Below are positions 35,300 through 46,734 of a stretch of 64,000 nt of DNA, one piece after another. Below the pieces are notes generated by a model that was given only the letters and a program-made list of their open reading frames with translations, had not been told where the DNA came from and did not search any database. The position numbers were made by a program, and so were the translations under genes. This DNA comes from Carya illinoinensis (lineage: Eukaryota; Streptophyta; Magnoliopsida; Fagales; Juglandaceae): the NCBI RefSeq assembly GCF_018687715.1, contig NC_056752.1, positions 44,848,501 to 44,912,500 of the forward strand, in the 5' to 3' direction. The number at the start of each line of letters is the position of its first letter. Position 1 is the stretch's first letter.

Positions 35300-36159
35300 A
35301 AAAAAAAATTAAAAAAAAAAAAAGGAGAAGAAGAAGAAGAAAAGAAAAACCCTATCACCAGATTTGGGTGAGATATATTTATTAAGCAGTGTAGGAAACT
35401 GGGCCCAACAGGTGGAAGCCCAAACCTAGCCGAGTTCACTACGTCTGTTGGGCTGACGGGCATTCAGCCTCAAACTCAAAATGTTGTGTAATTAGTCCAG
35501 TCAATTTCCAATTGGCGACAAAGATTTTTTTTTTTTTCAAAAAAAAACTTCCTTTTATTTGATCTAAGATAAATATAATTATTTATTTAATTCAATAGAT
35601 GGGCCTTAGAAAGGATAGCCCTCCCCCTCGCTTTCAAACGCTGTCTTGTCTCTCCATATTCGATGCACGTACCGTTTACATCACATTACAAAACAATACA
35701 CGATGCTAAATATTCTATCACAATATCAACGTATTTTTATCAATTAGAATATATAACTTTGCTTGACCCTACAATCACATGATTCATCAAAACATCTTAC
35801 CTAAACAAAAGGAAAAAAAAACTGGGTCTTGACTAAGCTTGCATTGCACGCACATATTATCTTGGTTTTGGACCAGAACTTTTTGGCTAGCCTTGCACTC
35901 AATTTTGTCTCCAGGTATTGACCATGCACAAAAAACCATATTCATTTTGTAGCTTTTTAGAAAGTGCATGTGACGTTCGTAACAGTGATAGTTGGTTTTA
36001 TGTCATCTCCGTTAATGTCTATCTAGTCATTGTGAAAGTGTATGTAGATGTAGTTAGGACTGATGTTGAAACCTAAATCGACAACTATCTTCTTCTGCCC
36101 TACTTTGAATATCATCATTCACCCTAGCCATTTCAAAATATAAACATAGCATATTTAGG
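35300..36159. other. Intergenic, purine-rich start
   Basis: A-rich and GAA-repeat stretch at about 35300-35345, then unremarkable sequence. No coding region is supported. Confidence 0.4.
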
Positions 36160-36255
36160 TTACGTTTGGATATCAAATTCATTTAAATTTATTTTAAATT
36201 AATTATTGATGAGATTAATTATTTTTTAAAATTTTTATAAAAAGTTAAACATATT
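36160..36255. repeat. MITE-like repeat, GAGATGAG family, partial copy
   Basis: Starts GGTTACGTTTGGATATCAAA and continues with the AT-rich family wording, including GATGAGATTAATTA. Confidence 0.35.
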
Positions 36256-36669
36256 TAAATATGAGAAATAATATTTACAGTCGTGAGTGTATAAGTACTG
36301 CATAATTATTTTAAAATAAGTAAATAAATAAGATATTTATATAAAAAATAATAATTTTTTAATAATAGATGTCATATTTTTTTAAAATGAATGTATAACA
36401 CTTGTACACTTTACGATTATATGTAGTATTATTTTAAAAAATAATTATATTGAACATAAATAATACAAATGATAATTTTAAGAAAACTATTCTTGAGATA
36501 AATTAAGAACTAAATCTAGTTTAAATTTAACAGAAATTCAACTCTATCTTTTATTACATTTAATTAAGTATGCATTTAAAGATAATGAATATCACCTTAG
36601 AAAAATATCAACTTTCTTCTTACTAATAATTTTCGGGATAGAGATAATAAAATAATAAGAAAAAGATAA
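36256..36669. other. AT-rich intergenic
   Basis: Nothing recognised. Confidence 0.4.
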
Positions 36670-37140
36670 AAATCAATCAATTTCATTGGTGACGCTGTCA
36701 CATTCCAGAGTTAAGTGGGAGTAATTCGACGCTTTTCTAATTTTTACCAGAAAAAGATGTGAAAATGGGTAACTGAAAACTACTGAGACGCAGACAAGAC
36801 GGACGGACGGACGGACGGTTTTCTGAATGGTCCAAATCAGAAGGACAGAGTGGGACGGTGGAAATGAAGCCACGTGGCGAGATACTGGCCTGGGATCGCG
36901 CCATTGACCGGACCGAGCGGTGGTGTGTCTCTCTGTTAGGCCGACATGAATGACGGGCCAGCACTGCGATGAGCAGGCTGGCCCCCACAAGGGGCCATTG
37001 AAAAGACCTCCTACTTCTCCCACACCTCCTGGCCCTATCCCGTCTATCCCTCCTTCTAGTGATCCAAAGCCTCATCAACTTTGAGTGCGTTATTCTCGTA
37101 CCTATGGTACTGTTTCTTCCCGTTATTATCATTATTTTTT
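36670..37140. other. GC-rich island, no gene recognised
   Basis: Noticeably GC- and CpG-richer than both flanks. Includes a (GGAC)n microsatellite at 36799-36818. The overlapping minus-strand frames of 116 and 131 codons contain no family motifs and are probably composition artefacts. A promoter/CpG island or a gene remnant are possible. Confidence 0.35.
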
Positions 37141-37294
37141 TATTTATTTTTATTTTTTCTTACAGATTCTTTGTGTACGTGAAAAGTCACTGAAAATGAT
37201 TGCCCCTCCCCAAAACCACTGCTGTATTTCAACGTAAATTTACTAACTACTCCACTCATCTGGTTTTTATAATCATTGGAGCCCAATTTGGGTG

Positions 37295-37436
37295 CGGTTT
37301 GTACGTTGAATAAGATTGAAAATTAAAAATTAAATAAAATATTTTTAAAATATTAAATATTTTTAATAATATTATTAAAAAATTAAATTATTTATTATAT
37401 TTTATGTAAAAATTTAAAATAAATACAAGATAACTT
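37295..37436 (+). repeat. MITE-like repeat, GAGATGAG family, copy
   Basis: Family wording TTTTAATAATATTATTAAAA, AAATTATTTATTATATTTTA and TGTAAAAATTTAAAATAAAT in the same order as at 0.3 and 59.9 kb. Confidence 0.45.
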
Positions 37437-38150
37437 GATCAAATAATTTTATTTTTATTTTTTTCTGTAAAAAATATCTAAAGAAAAAAATATCTAATAA
37501 GTATCCAATACTTAGTGCTTGCAAAAGGAAGAGATGATTTTTTTTTTTAATTTTAAAAAAATGCAAACGTGCTCCGAATACTTGAAAAAGGTAAAACTAT
37601 TGTTTTTTGGACTTCAAAAATCAAATCAATTGCTCTCTCTGTCTATGTATATCTATTTATTAGGATAAACTTGAGCGTGCAGAAGGGGAAAAAATGAACT
37701 AGTGTGAACGTAGGATGCGGTTTGCTAGAAATAGGTGAGGATTGATCATATATCTATGGTATTCCGGGTAGGAAAATGAAAGGTTACTTTCTTTCTACTA
37801 TTTATTTATTAATTTTTTATATTTAATAATTAAGAAAATAATTATTAATTAAATTATATATATTTTTAATTTTTCCTTAATGATTAAGGATATTAAAAAA
37901 ATATTTTAAAATAAATAAAAAAAATTTCTAATAACTTAAAAATAATAAATAAATAATAATGAGATAATAACTCTATCACTATCCTCTTTAAATAGTTCAG
38001 TAGATAATGGATTGAGACGCAACATATGGATTGAGATGCAGCATATCAATTCTCTCTCTTGTAGGACCGGCATGATAAGCCTCCGATCCAGATAGTGTGG
38101 CTTGATCATGTACTTGGTAGGGCTGTCAACTCCCTCAATAGTAGATCGAT
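37437..38150. other. AT-rich intergenic left of the copia element
   Basis: No gene. A 19-bp phrase ATGGATTGAGACGCAACAT is repeated in tandem at about 38007-38046. Confidence 0.45.
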
Positions 38151-38155
38151 GTTAA

Positions 38156-38348
38156 TGTTGTGAATTAATGAAAAGAGAGAGAACTTAAAAGACAAAGAGA
38201 GAGAGCATGAGAGAGAATTCTTATTTTCATACACTGAATTTATAAATATATTCATATATATAAGATTATAAAAGTCTTAATTGATGGTTAAGATCTAGTT
38301 AATAATGACTATTAAATATAATCATATAATCTAAGTTGATTTATAACA
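38156..38348 (-). repeat. 3' LTR of the copia element
   Basis: 193 bp with a GAGAGAGAACTT / GACAAAGAGAGAGAGCATGAG block and TATATATA stretch, matching 46735-46929 along its length. Confidence 0.88.
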
Positions 38349-38362
38349 CTCTCTATTTGGAT
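38349..38362 (-). other. Polypurine tract of the copia element (degraded)
   Basis: The minus strand reads CATCCAAATAGAGAG directly before TGTTATAA of the LTR. It is in the position and partial form of a copia purine tract. Confidence 0.55.
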
Positions 38363-38579
38363 GATCATATTTAAAGAATATATCTCGTTAAAACCTTGCT
38401 AAAGAAAAATCTTATGGAAAAAAATCAATGCGAAAAAAAGAGTGCAGTATTCATGTATACCACCAAGTGCTTTACGATTGTCTCATTAAAATTTTGTAAA
38501 GGAAAACCCAATGAGATAAAACCTTAGCGAAGGAAAAAGAGTACAATCAGCACAAGTTTTCAAGATATTACTCCTCCTG

Positions 38580-39023
38580 AAAAGTGTATGATAATAAGTT
38601 TTCAAGTCTCTGCATTCCAATATTCTGCATAATCTTCTTGAATGTTGCAGTTGGTAATGCTTTAGCGAATAATTTTACCAAATTATTACTTGATCATATC
38701 TGCTTAACATTAATTTCATATTTCTCCTCATGAATTTCAATGATCTTCTTATGTGGATCTGAGATATAACCTGCATCCGTATATCCAACTAATTGTAGAT
38801 TTGATCTATGTTGATAAAATAATCACATATTCAGGGCTTCAATTGCAATGAGATAGGGTACTTCAGGATCAAGAATTTCTTCATCGTCTTCACAAGGACG
38901 AAATGGATATTTCTGCTCATCAAATGATCGAGCAACCATTGGAATACTCAGGGGATGAGTTTTGTCCATATAAAAGTACTTCAAGACTTTATAGTGAAAT
39001 TCACTATATTGATTTAAGATCAT
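38580..39023 (-). pseudogene. Copia RT C-terminal end and RNase H remnant
   Basis: The open piece 39023-38823 has KVLKYFYMDKTHPLSIPMV, RPCEDDEEILDPEVPYLIAI and EALNM, the copia connector between RT and RNase H. Downstream, in broken frames, VGYTDAGYISDPHK and IHEEKY-like words represent RNase H with internal deletion. This segment identifies the element as Ty1/copia on the minus strand. Confidence 0.82.
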
Positions 39024-40060
39024 TTTAACATTAAATTTATTACTCTTATAGAGTTTTGCTCTTATGGAGTTCTTATAAATAATATAGTTCGTGGAGAATT
39101 CATCAAAATTAAACCGCTAACATCCTTTTTCAACAAAAACGGTGGCTAGCTTTTTAGACCAGACAAACACAGCAGGATTTTTCAGCTCTTCTGTAGCTAT
39201 CCAGTGCTGCAAAACTATGATGCTACATCTTTTGTCTCTTGTAGAGAAATGCTTCACGAGAGATGCTGTGAAATAATAGAGATGCTTTGTCATAATTTTC
39301 TCTATAAAAGAGATATTCAGCTCATCTTCATTCGCATTTCATTTTCTTCACTTTTCTGTAATTATTCTGCATTCTTATTTTGCAATCTCTTTCTACATTC
39401 TTACTCTGCAATGATTCAGTAATCTTCTCATGACCAATACATGAGGTATTCCGCACCTCTTTTATTAGCTATTTCTGCTTATACTGTAGGTGCTATAATG
39501 CAATGCAATAATGATCTGACTAATAGGTCAGATAATGAAGCTATCTACGAGCTTGTGAGTCCGATACCCGACACTCATCATCCATTATCGCATTTTCTCA
39601 GCAACTACAATCCAAAACTTGTGGGGTTGACAAAATCCACAAGAATATTTATATCCTTCAACGACTTCTTCTAGAGTCCGACATGAAGATAGAAGCAATA
39701 AAGTAAGATAATAGGAATTTAAAATCCTTACTTAAATCATCTTTTTGATTACCTACTCCTTTAGATAAGGATGTCATGCAGATTCTTGAAGACAATAGCG
39801 TTTAAAGAACGAGGCGAAGAGCCTTAAATTTCTGTAATTTTGTTTCCAAATAATAAAATAATTTTTTACAAATATTCATATTTGTATTTCTATCTTCTGG
39901 TAGATGTTCTGTGTGCTCCATTTTATTTATCCTTTAATAATGTACACTTCTTACAAAACCGCAATATGAATCTGAAATACTAATTGTATTTAAGAGATGG
40001 TATTTCAAAACTAATAATTTTCATTCATCTCCCCCTTGAAGCCGCAATGGTTTTAGATTT
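39024..40060. other. Unassigned block inside the copia element
   Basis: 39040-39900 does not read as copia pol in any frame I followed. On the + strand it has a TATA-like CTCTATAAAAGAG at about 39300, a TC-rich stretch, an open frame 39441-39674, and an AATAAAATAA near 39855. It may be a separate old insertion with its own promoter and poly(A) signals. No family is recognised. Confidence 0.35.
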
Positions 40061-40345
40061 ATATTTCAAATATGTGCAGTTTTCATGAGCTATTCTGGAG
40101 CCTCAATGACATTTAAATTATCTATATAAACTGCAATAAAAATTAATATAGATACTGAAAATATATTGACAATAGCTTATTCCACGTATGTTTGGATTGT
40201 TTTAGATCATATAAGAATTTTTGAAACTTGATAGAATAAGTACTTTAGGACTATATGCTTCATGCATTTCATATCTAGTAATCCATACAAGTATGTAGTT
40301 AATAATGCATATCCAAACTCTCGGTAACTTTCAACCTAATAAAAA
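40061..40345 (-). pseudogene. Copia reverse transcriptase remnant
   Basis: Reading the minus strand with frame changes gives YSIKFQKFLYDLKQSKHTW and IAVYIDNLNVIEAPE. These are recognisable versions of the copia YSIKLQ...LYGLKQSGRMW and YVDDLN motifs. The catalytic second Asp is Asn here and stops are frequent. Confidence 0.7.
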
Positions 40346-42482
40346 CTTCAATATAATTTTATCCACTTCAAAAGCATATCAATATTATTTCTACGAGAAA
40401 CCGACTTGTGATTTCTATATCACATTTTAGATTAGAAGATTCATATAAATATATCATTTATATAAATATCTACTCATATTCAACAAGTATCACCTCTTTA
40501 GGTGTTTGGATTACGAGTCTATATGTATCACATTTTACTAGTGATATAAATTCTACAGAAATTGCCTGTGAGAAACTGACTCGTGATCTATATATCACAT
40601 TTTTATTTCCTTTATATATATACCAATTGATATTCAATAAGCATCACTTCTTTAAATGTTTGGACTACAAGTCCCTATATATCATATTTTATTAGTGATA
40701 TCAATTTTGCAGGAATTGTTTATTTCAAATTTGGCCAATATTTTACATCGGTATTTTTCGACGGTTCTTGATTCACTTTCTTCATTACTTCTGGTAATGT
40801 CAATTGCCATCTTATATGAAAATACGTTGTCGACAACGGTTTTATTTCTATCCAGAATTTCTCCAATATTTATGAAATGTATCGAGATCTCGTTATTTTC
40901 AGGTACCCTCTTCAAGGGAAGACATTTCATAAAAAATCTCTTCAGGAGGCATTCTTCAGGAGGTTTATACTCTTTAGGAGTTTATATGAGAGAATTTTAT
41001 ACAGAAATTTGGATGGATCTTATTGCTTGTTTTGTGGGTATGACCTCCTCAGGAGCACCAAATTATTTGTATTTTTCTCTTTCGAAATATTTTATCTTTT
41101 GTGTCAATAGATTTCACATACTTTTAGACATGTCTTATGTTCATTAGGCTGCTAAATTTCTTAATTGTCCTACAGGGACTTCAATCATCACCGGGATTTT
41201 AGCAGCTAAAATATGAGACATTTTTATCTTATTGCATCCATAATTTAATTATCATCTGAACTTCCAGTTCACCTATGATAATCAAGATAATGTCGAATTA
41301 TTTCATTTTATTTGCTTCTAGCAAATTTTTCTTTTAACTCCTGGTGATAAGGTTTTATAGTAAAAGAATCTTCTAATTCTTTTATGGATGTTCATATGAA
41401 AATTATTCGACTTATCGTAATTGATTTTGGATGATCAAGATAATCATGAAAAAGATACAAATATTTTGAATTATATCACTTTTGATGCATCATAATATTT
41501 GATTCAATAGTTATATAATATCATCTCAAAGAGAAAGCTGGTAGTTTTTCCAAGACGAGCTTCTGGCCCAAAATCATAAAAGTAGTATAAAGATATTCAT
41601 TATCACGTCCAATCTCTTCCGTTTTTTTGAATAAAATGCATCATTCTCTTCATTTCCGGGAATAAAAGGATATAAATCCAATATCATTCATTTTAGAGAA
41701 TGATGTGGAACTAGTAGGACGTGACTAATGATTTCTTAACAAAAACTTATTATTTTGGTTAGCCACTAAAAGACCAGATATAAATTTAAAATATATTATG
41801 AACTTTTGTACTCAATATTGCTATTTCAAGAGCACATTCGAGACATTCATTTAACCATATATTCTTTAGTGGCTTTTTTTCTACAGAATTTCAATTATAT
41901 AACTTCAGGTGCATTAATCATAATGAGTTTTTGGTACACGTATCACTCATTTAAACTATGAGATACTCAATAAAATTATTGTTTAGGGCGATCATTCAGG
42001 GATGCTCCATTTTTATTCCAAGATAAATCATATCATCAATAATTCATAACAAGTATAAAAAATAAATAAAACTTGTATATAAACTATGTGAATAAAAATT
42101 GACCAAGTTATAATTGAAATGTAAATTATGGTAATTTTAATTCAGCATAGATATAACTGAGATGTAAATTATGTGAATAAATATAGAATTTTATTAAGGA
42201 ATAATAATGAATATAATCTTTAATACTCACCTTGAAGATTGCAAATAATATATTGAAAAATTTACTTGAAGTAGAAGACCTCTAACTTCAAAATTATCAT
42301 AAATTTGGAGTAGAAGATCACTTAATCTTATTGCGATACATTTCACATTTTTTTAGGTGTAGTTGTTTGAGCGTGAGAAATATGTACTGTTTCAGTAGGC
42401 CTTCAACACACATCTTTTCTTTTACACCTTGCACTTTTTCAAGATAGTAAGAGAGAAAAATATAATAGTATAAGAGAAGTAG
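40346..42482. other. Decayed copia interior
   Basis: AT-rich. Phrases such as TATATATCACATTT with CTTTA(G/A)(G/A)TGTTTGGA recur at about 40480-40690, suggesting a local duplication. Open frames at 40656-41147 and 40877-41110 show no motif. The expected gag/protease/integrase is too decayed for me to place. Confidence 0.4.
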
Positions 42483-43263
42483 GTAGCTGTGACACCCCCA
42501 AATTCCGTTTGGGATCGGACGGATATTTGAAGTGTTGAGACATGCAACACAAAGTTACCTGCCCCCGTTCATGACATATAAGATGCAATGTTCCTGACAT
42601 GTATCTACCAATATTTAATATTCGCAGCGGATAATTTTTTTTTTTTAGCAATACTATGCACCAAATTGAAAATATCCTAAATGCTTAAAACATACTTCAG
42701 ACATAAAAACCAATTGAACAAGTAAGATTACAACACTAGTCCAAAATAGTTATGATCCAAAAAGTACTAGAGATGTAACTCAATCGTACAAGTAGTAATT
42801 TACGTTAATTACTATATTAACATTGATGTCGCACCGTCGCTTAGTCAACTGTGTCTAGTTGATCAGCTCCTGATTCTCCTTCAGGTCCTGTAACAAGATC
42901 TACCATTCGGGGGGAATGGTAGTTGGGACAATCAAAATGAGATTTGATTACAAATCTCAGTAAGTTAACAAAAAACTTCCACACAAGCTAATGATGCATG
43001 GATGACAGTAAAAGCATAAATACATAATCAAATTCATAAGTAATTAAAACATAACTTGACGTATAACATAATATAATTGATATAATTTAAATTGAAACAT
43101 GAACTGAACTTGACTTGACATGAACTTGATCTGAAACTTGACTTAGCATGAACTTGCTCTAAAACTTGTATTAACATGAACATGATATGAAAGTTAACTT
43201 ATCATGAAGTTGTTCTAAAACTTGACTTAACATGAATGTGATATGAAACTTGACTTATCATGA

Positions 43264-43528
43264 AAAATACATACTCCACAGTTGTTGTGGCCCCATGTAT
43301 TCTACATGTAAATACATACTTAGTTGTTGTAGCCCCATGTATCCTACACAAACTTGACTTAACATGAAAAATACATACTTCACAGTTGTTGTGGCCCCAT
43401 GTATTCTATGGAAACTTATTCTTTAACTGCTTAAATACATACTCCACAGTTGTTGTGGCCCTATGTATTCTACGTGTCACAATTGCTGTGTCTCACGTAG
43501 TGTATGCGCCACAATTGCTGTGACCCCA
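43264..43528. repeat. Four-copy tandem array with hairpin cores in solo LTR B
   Basis: Units of AAATACATACTCCACAGTTG plus TTGTGGCCCCATGTATTCTA, followed by the palindromic GTCACAATTGCTGTG pair. Four units here against three in solo LTR A. One unit is separated by about 30 bp of the ACTTGACTTAACATG repeat found just upstream. Confidence 0.7.
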
Positions 43529-45146
43529 TACATAAGTAATCAAGATGAAACGTGACTGGAATACGAAAGGACTGAAGTCCTGACGTAACATAACGTGACT
43601 TGAACATAACTTGAAATACATGACCAACTTGAGATAGAAATATTTCGTAACATGGCATAACATATAATAGACAACATATTTAACATGACATACTTGCAAC
43701 AGTGAATATTACATGACTTGACATACATGTAATAGATAGCATACTTAGCATGATGTACTTGTAATGTACAGCAATACATAACAGAATATATTATGTAACA
43801 GATAAAAACTGATGACAGAATAAATTCTGTATAACAAACAATTACGTGATGACTTGGCATGGCATGACATATATTATAACACACATACATACACTGTAGT
43901 TCCTTTACTTAGCACACATACACAGTAGACTGCTAGTAAGTTACAAGCTAACTTACCTCGATCTCCGCGTTTCTTATAAAACCTTAAGCGCGATCACGAG
44001 GAACTGTAATTAGTGATTCTAAAATTTAGCATTAAATCACTAATAAATTAAAATATGAAAAATACTAACTTAAAGAGTAAAATTTTCATTTTACTCTCTG
44101 CATGTAGGAAAATGACCGTTTTACCCATAACTTAAGGATTTTGCATACTAACTCCAGATGTCACCAAAATTTACATACTTCATGTAAATTTTATCGTCAA
44201 TTCAAATATCAATTTAGAAAAATTTAAAACTAATCACAACTATTAAAACTCCATAGGGCCGAAATTCCCATATGCTATTTCCATTGATTTTTGTTTCCAA
44301 CTTGTTTTGATCAACCTTTTGATCTATGACTTATAAATATGTGATCTTAAAAAAAAACCATTACATGATTTAAAAAGATGTCCTAAAACATATATAAGCT
44401 TCTAATTCAAGATCACATGGTTAAAAATTAACAAAAACATAAATTTAGCCAAGAACATCCACACTTTGGCTTATTTGAATATCTCTTTGCATAAAATTTT
44501 ATATCTTTGAAACTAACATCAAATATCTTCAAAATAATAATATAACATGTATATAAGATGCTTAGGATCCTCCAATAAAATTATCAAAGTCATTGGAAGA
44601 GGTTTAGACCATCAAAGAGTTAAACTTTCTCAAAACAGAAACTGTTTTTCTCAAAACAGAAACTGTTTTTCTTCTTCCAGTTTCTAAGTTTCTAAATCTA
44701 AGAAAATATTTCATCAAAACCTTTAATCATGCAAAAATCCTCAACCAATAGTCATATATACATGTTAAAAATACTCCATAAAAATTTCGGACCAATATCT
44801 ATCCATTAGCTTGGTCAAAAACTCCAAACTATAACATATTATCCAGTTTATCTCTCAGAATGACATTTTTATAGTTTACATAATATTTGACTGACCAAAT
44901 GATCTTCAAATATGACAAATAAGATATCCATGTAAACTAGACTAAAAAAAGAACAACTTATATGAATGAGACTTTATGATAAAACACTTATAAAAACTTC
45001 GAAATGGGCGTGCAAAAGAACTCATAAAAGCTGTCCGAGAGAAAGTGTTTGATATTCTTTTAAAGGAACGTGTAAATGAAAATAATTTTGTGGGGAGGGG
45101 TGGTTGGAGATACTTATGGATGAGATATGGAAGAGATGGGGCTGGA

Positions 45147-45372
45147 GTGAGAGTTAAGTGTAGGACTCTCTTACCCGAAATGAGAGTTAAGTGTAGGATT
45201 CTCTTACTCAGAGTGAGAGTGGAGTGTAGGACTCTCTTACCTAATAATATCTACAAAAATCAACTCAAGATATTTTTACCCAATAATATCTACGAAATTA
45301 GTTTAAAATATTTTTATCCAATAATATACACAAAATTAGCTTAAGATATTTTTATCCAATAATATCTACAGT
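45147..45372. repeat. Two adjoining tandem arrays in solo LTR B
   Basis: Three units of GAGAGTTAAGTGTAGGACTC plus TCTTACCC (45147-45248), then about four roughly 39-bp units of the ATATTTTTATCCAATAATATC type. Solo LTR A has only one recognisable copy of the first unit. Confidence 0.7.
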
Positions 45373-45655
45373 TTTGAACAGACGTTTCGTCCGAAATTAT
45401 GAAAAAGTGTTATTGCGCCATAAGACCTTAAATAACCCTCCGAGTCTAATGGCACAAACCATAATATATTTTGACACTTTTAACTATCTCCAATAATCAA
45501 AAACACACTTCTGATACCATAGTAAATAATAACACTAACTATGTAGTTAGACAAAAACCTATATGATTAATGGATTCGTGAAAGCTTATAGAGTCTTCAC
45601 GAGATTCCTAAAGTCAATAGAAATTTCATAATTAAATTTCTAGCGGGCTGTTACA

Positions 45656-46449
45656 GTAGCCTTGGTGGGCGTCCATAGCACTTTCGCCGAAGTTGCTTGC
45701 TCCTCTTTCATGCGGTAGTCTTTTTATTTTTTCTTTGATATCCGAATCACACATCCTCTATTATTTTATTCTCGAAAAACTTCAAGTCCGAAGGGTCGAA
45801 GAGAAACCAGTGCAACACGGAATTGAGGAGGAGATTCGCACGGCAAAGCTTTCTTCTGAAACCGCTGTGGCTGTTGTCTTTACTTGGGTTGCTGAGACTG
45901 GACCGAAGGTGGTGAAAGGGGACCCGGCGTGGACGGCAGAAAGGCATCCCTGACTAAACTGGCAGCGTCGGTGCCGAGCTGATCAAGCGAGATCACCATG
46001 GGGAGGAAGATCTATGTCCCTGAAGAAGGAGATGCAACGTCGGCTAGTGGTTTTGTTGGGGCCCACACGCAGTAGCTTCTGGCTTGGATTCCGTCGAAGC
46101 TCGTTGACTTCGGAGTATGAGCAAGACGCTGGCTCACGGGCTTCTTCTCGTTCTCGCTCCTCTGTCATGAGTCTTCTCAGAGGAAGATGATGAAGAGCTC
46201 CACCTTCACCTAGACTTTCTGCTGCCTCCGAGGCAGGCGATCGTGCACCACATCACCGATCTTGGGCCACGAGCGGCGTTCGATCTGGCAAGAAACCTAG
46301 TTTGATGGCATGTCATCCTCCATCTCGCTCCGCCTTCCAATCTCCGTAGTGAACCCATAGCAAGGATCGATGTGGGCTGATCCAGACTTGGAGCTAGTTT
46401 CCGAAAATCAGCACCGGTATGGGACTCGGAGGCAGCCTCAAATGATGCT
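45656..46449 (+). other. GC-richer captured segment, not assigned
   Basis: Lies between the solo LTR and the GTE-like fragment. It is clearly less AT-rich than the rest of the copia element. Several short frames exist on both strands (for example 45693-45953 and 46168-45983) without recognisable motifs. It may be 5' sequence of the captured GTE transcript or a second captured fragment; I cannot decide. Confidence 0.4.
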
Positions 46450-46725
46450 TTGTCAAATGCGAACAACGTGAACAGGAGCATGAACTTGATGTCCATGAAG
46501 GCGTGCAAGAATATACTGACAAAGCTAAGAAAGCACAAGAGCAAGTGGGTATTTAACGAGCCGGTGGATGTGATGGGCATGGGGCTTCACGATTACCACA
46601 ACATAATCAAGCAGTCGAAGCCAAAGGCAAAGGATCCAAACAAGAGGGAGATGAGTCTGGAGGAGAATCACAAGTTGGGGATTGGGTTGCAAAGTTTGCC
46701 TCAAGAGAAGATGGAACAAGTCGTG
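46450..46725 (+). pseudogene. Captured GTE-type bromodomain/NET gene fragment
   Basis: Reading from 46450, residues about 16-55 are the start of a plant GTE (BET-like) bromodomain: MKACKNILTKLRKHKSKWVF, then EPVDVMGMGLHDYHNIIKQ. The frame jumps directly into the start of the NET domain: KPKAKDPNKREMSLEE, then LGIGLQSLPQEKMEQVV (about 56-92). The rest of the bromodomain and the linker are absent. The sequence runs straight into the copia primer-binding site and LTR. GTE proteins bind acetylated histones; this fragment lacks most of the fold. It lies on the + strand, opposite to the copia element's transcription. Confidence 0.82.
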
Positions 46726-46734
46726 CTGATAACA
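46722..46734 (-). other. Primer-binding-site-like sequence of the copia element
   Basis: Directly inside the LTR the minus strand reads TGTTATCAGCACG. It resembles the initiator-Met-tRNA site TGGTATCAGAGC used by many plant copia elements. It overlaps the end of the GTE-derived sequence. Confidence 0.55.

Larger units (their letters stand above)
42488..45655 (-). mobile_element. Solo LTR B of the same ~3 kb family, nested in copia
   Basis: 3168 bp. On the + strand it starts TGTGACACCCCCAAATTCC and ends TAGCGGGCTGTTACA. A perfect 5-bp target duplication GTAGC lies at 42483-42487 and 45656-45660. It is the reverse complement of solo LTR A over its full length, with tandem-array length differences. 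No internal domain is present. Confidence 0.9.

Noticed and set aside
36737..37132. Open frame of 131 codons on the minus strand, Arg-rich
   Set aside because: Overlaps another long frame on the same strand. It has no motif, and its length follows from GC-rich composition.
45693..46449. Coding sequence upstream of the GTE fragment
   Set aside because: Composition suggests exon origin, but no frame shows GTE or other recognisable motifs, so no product is assigned.
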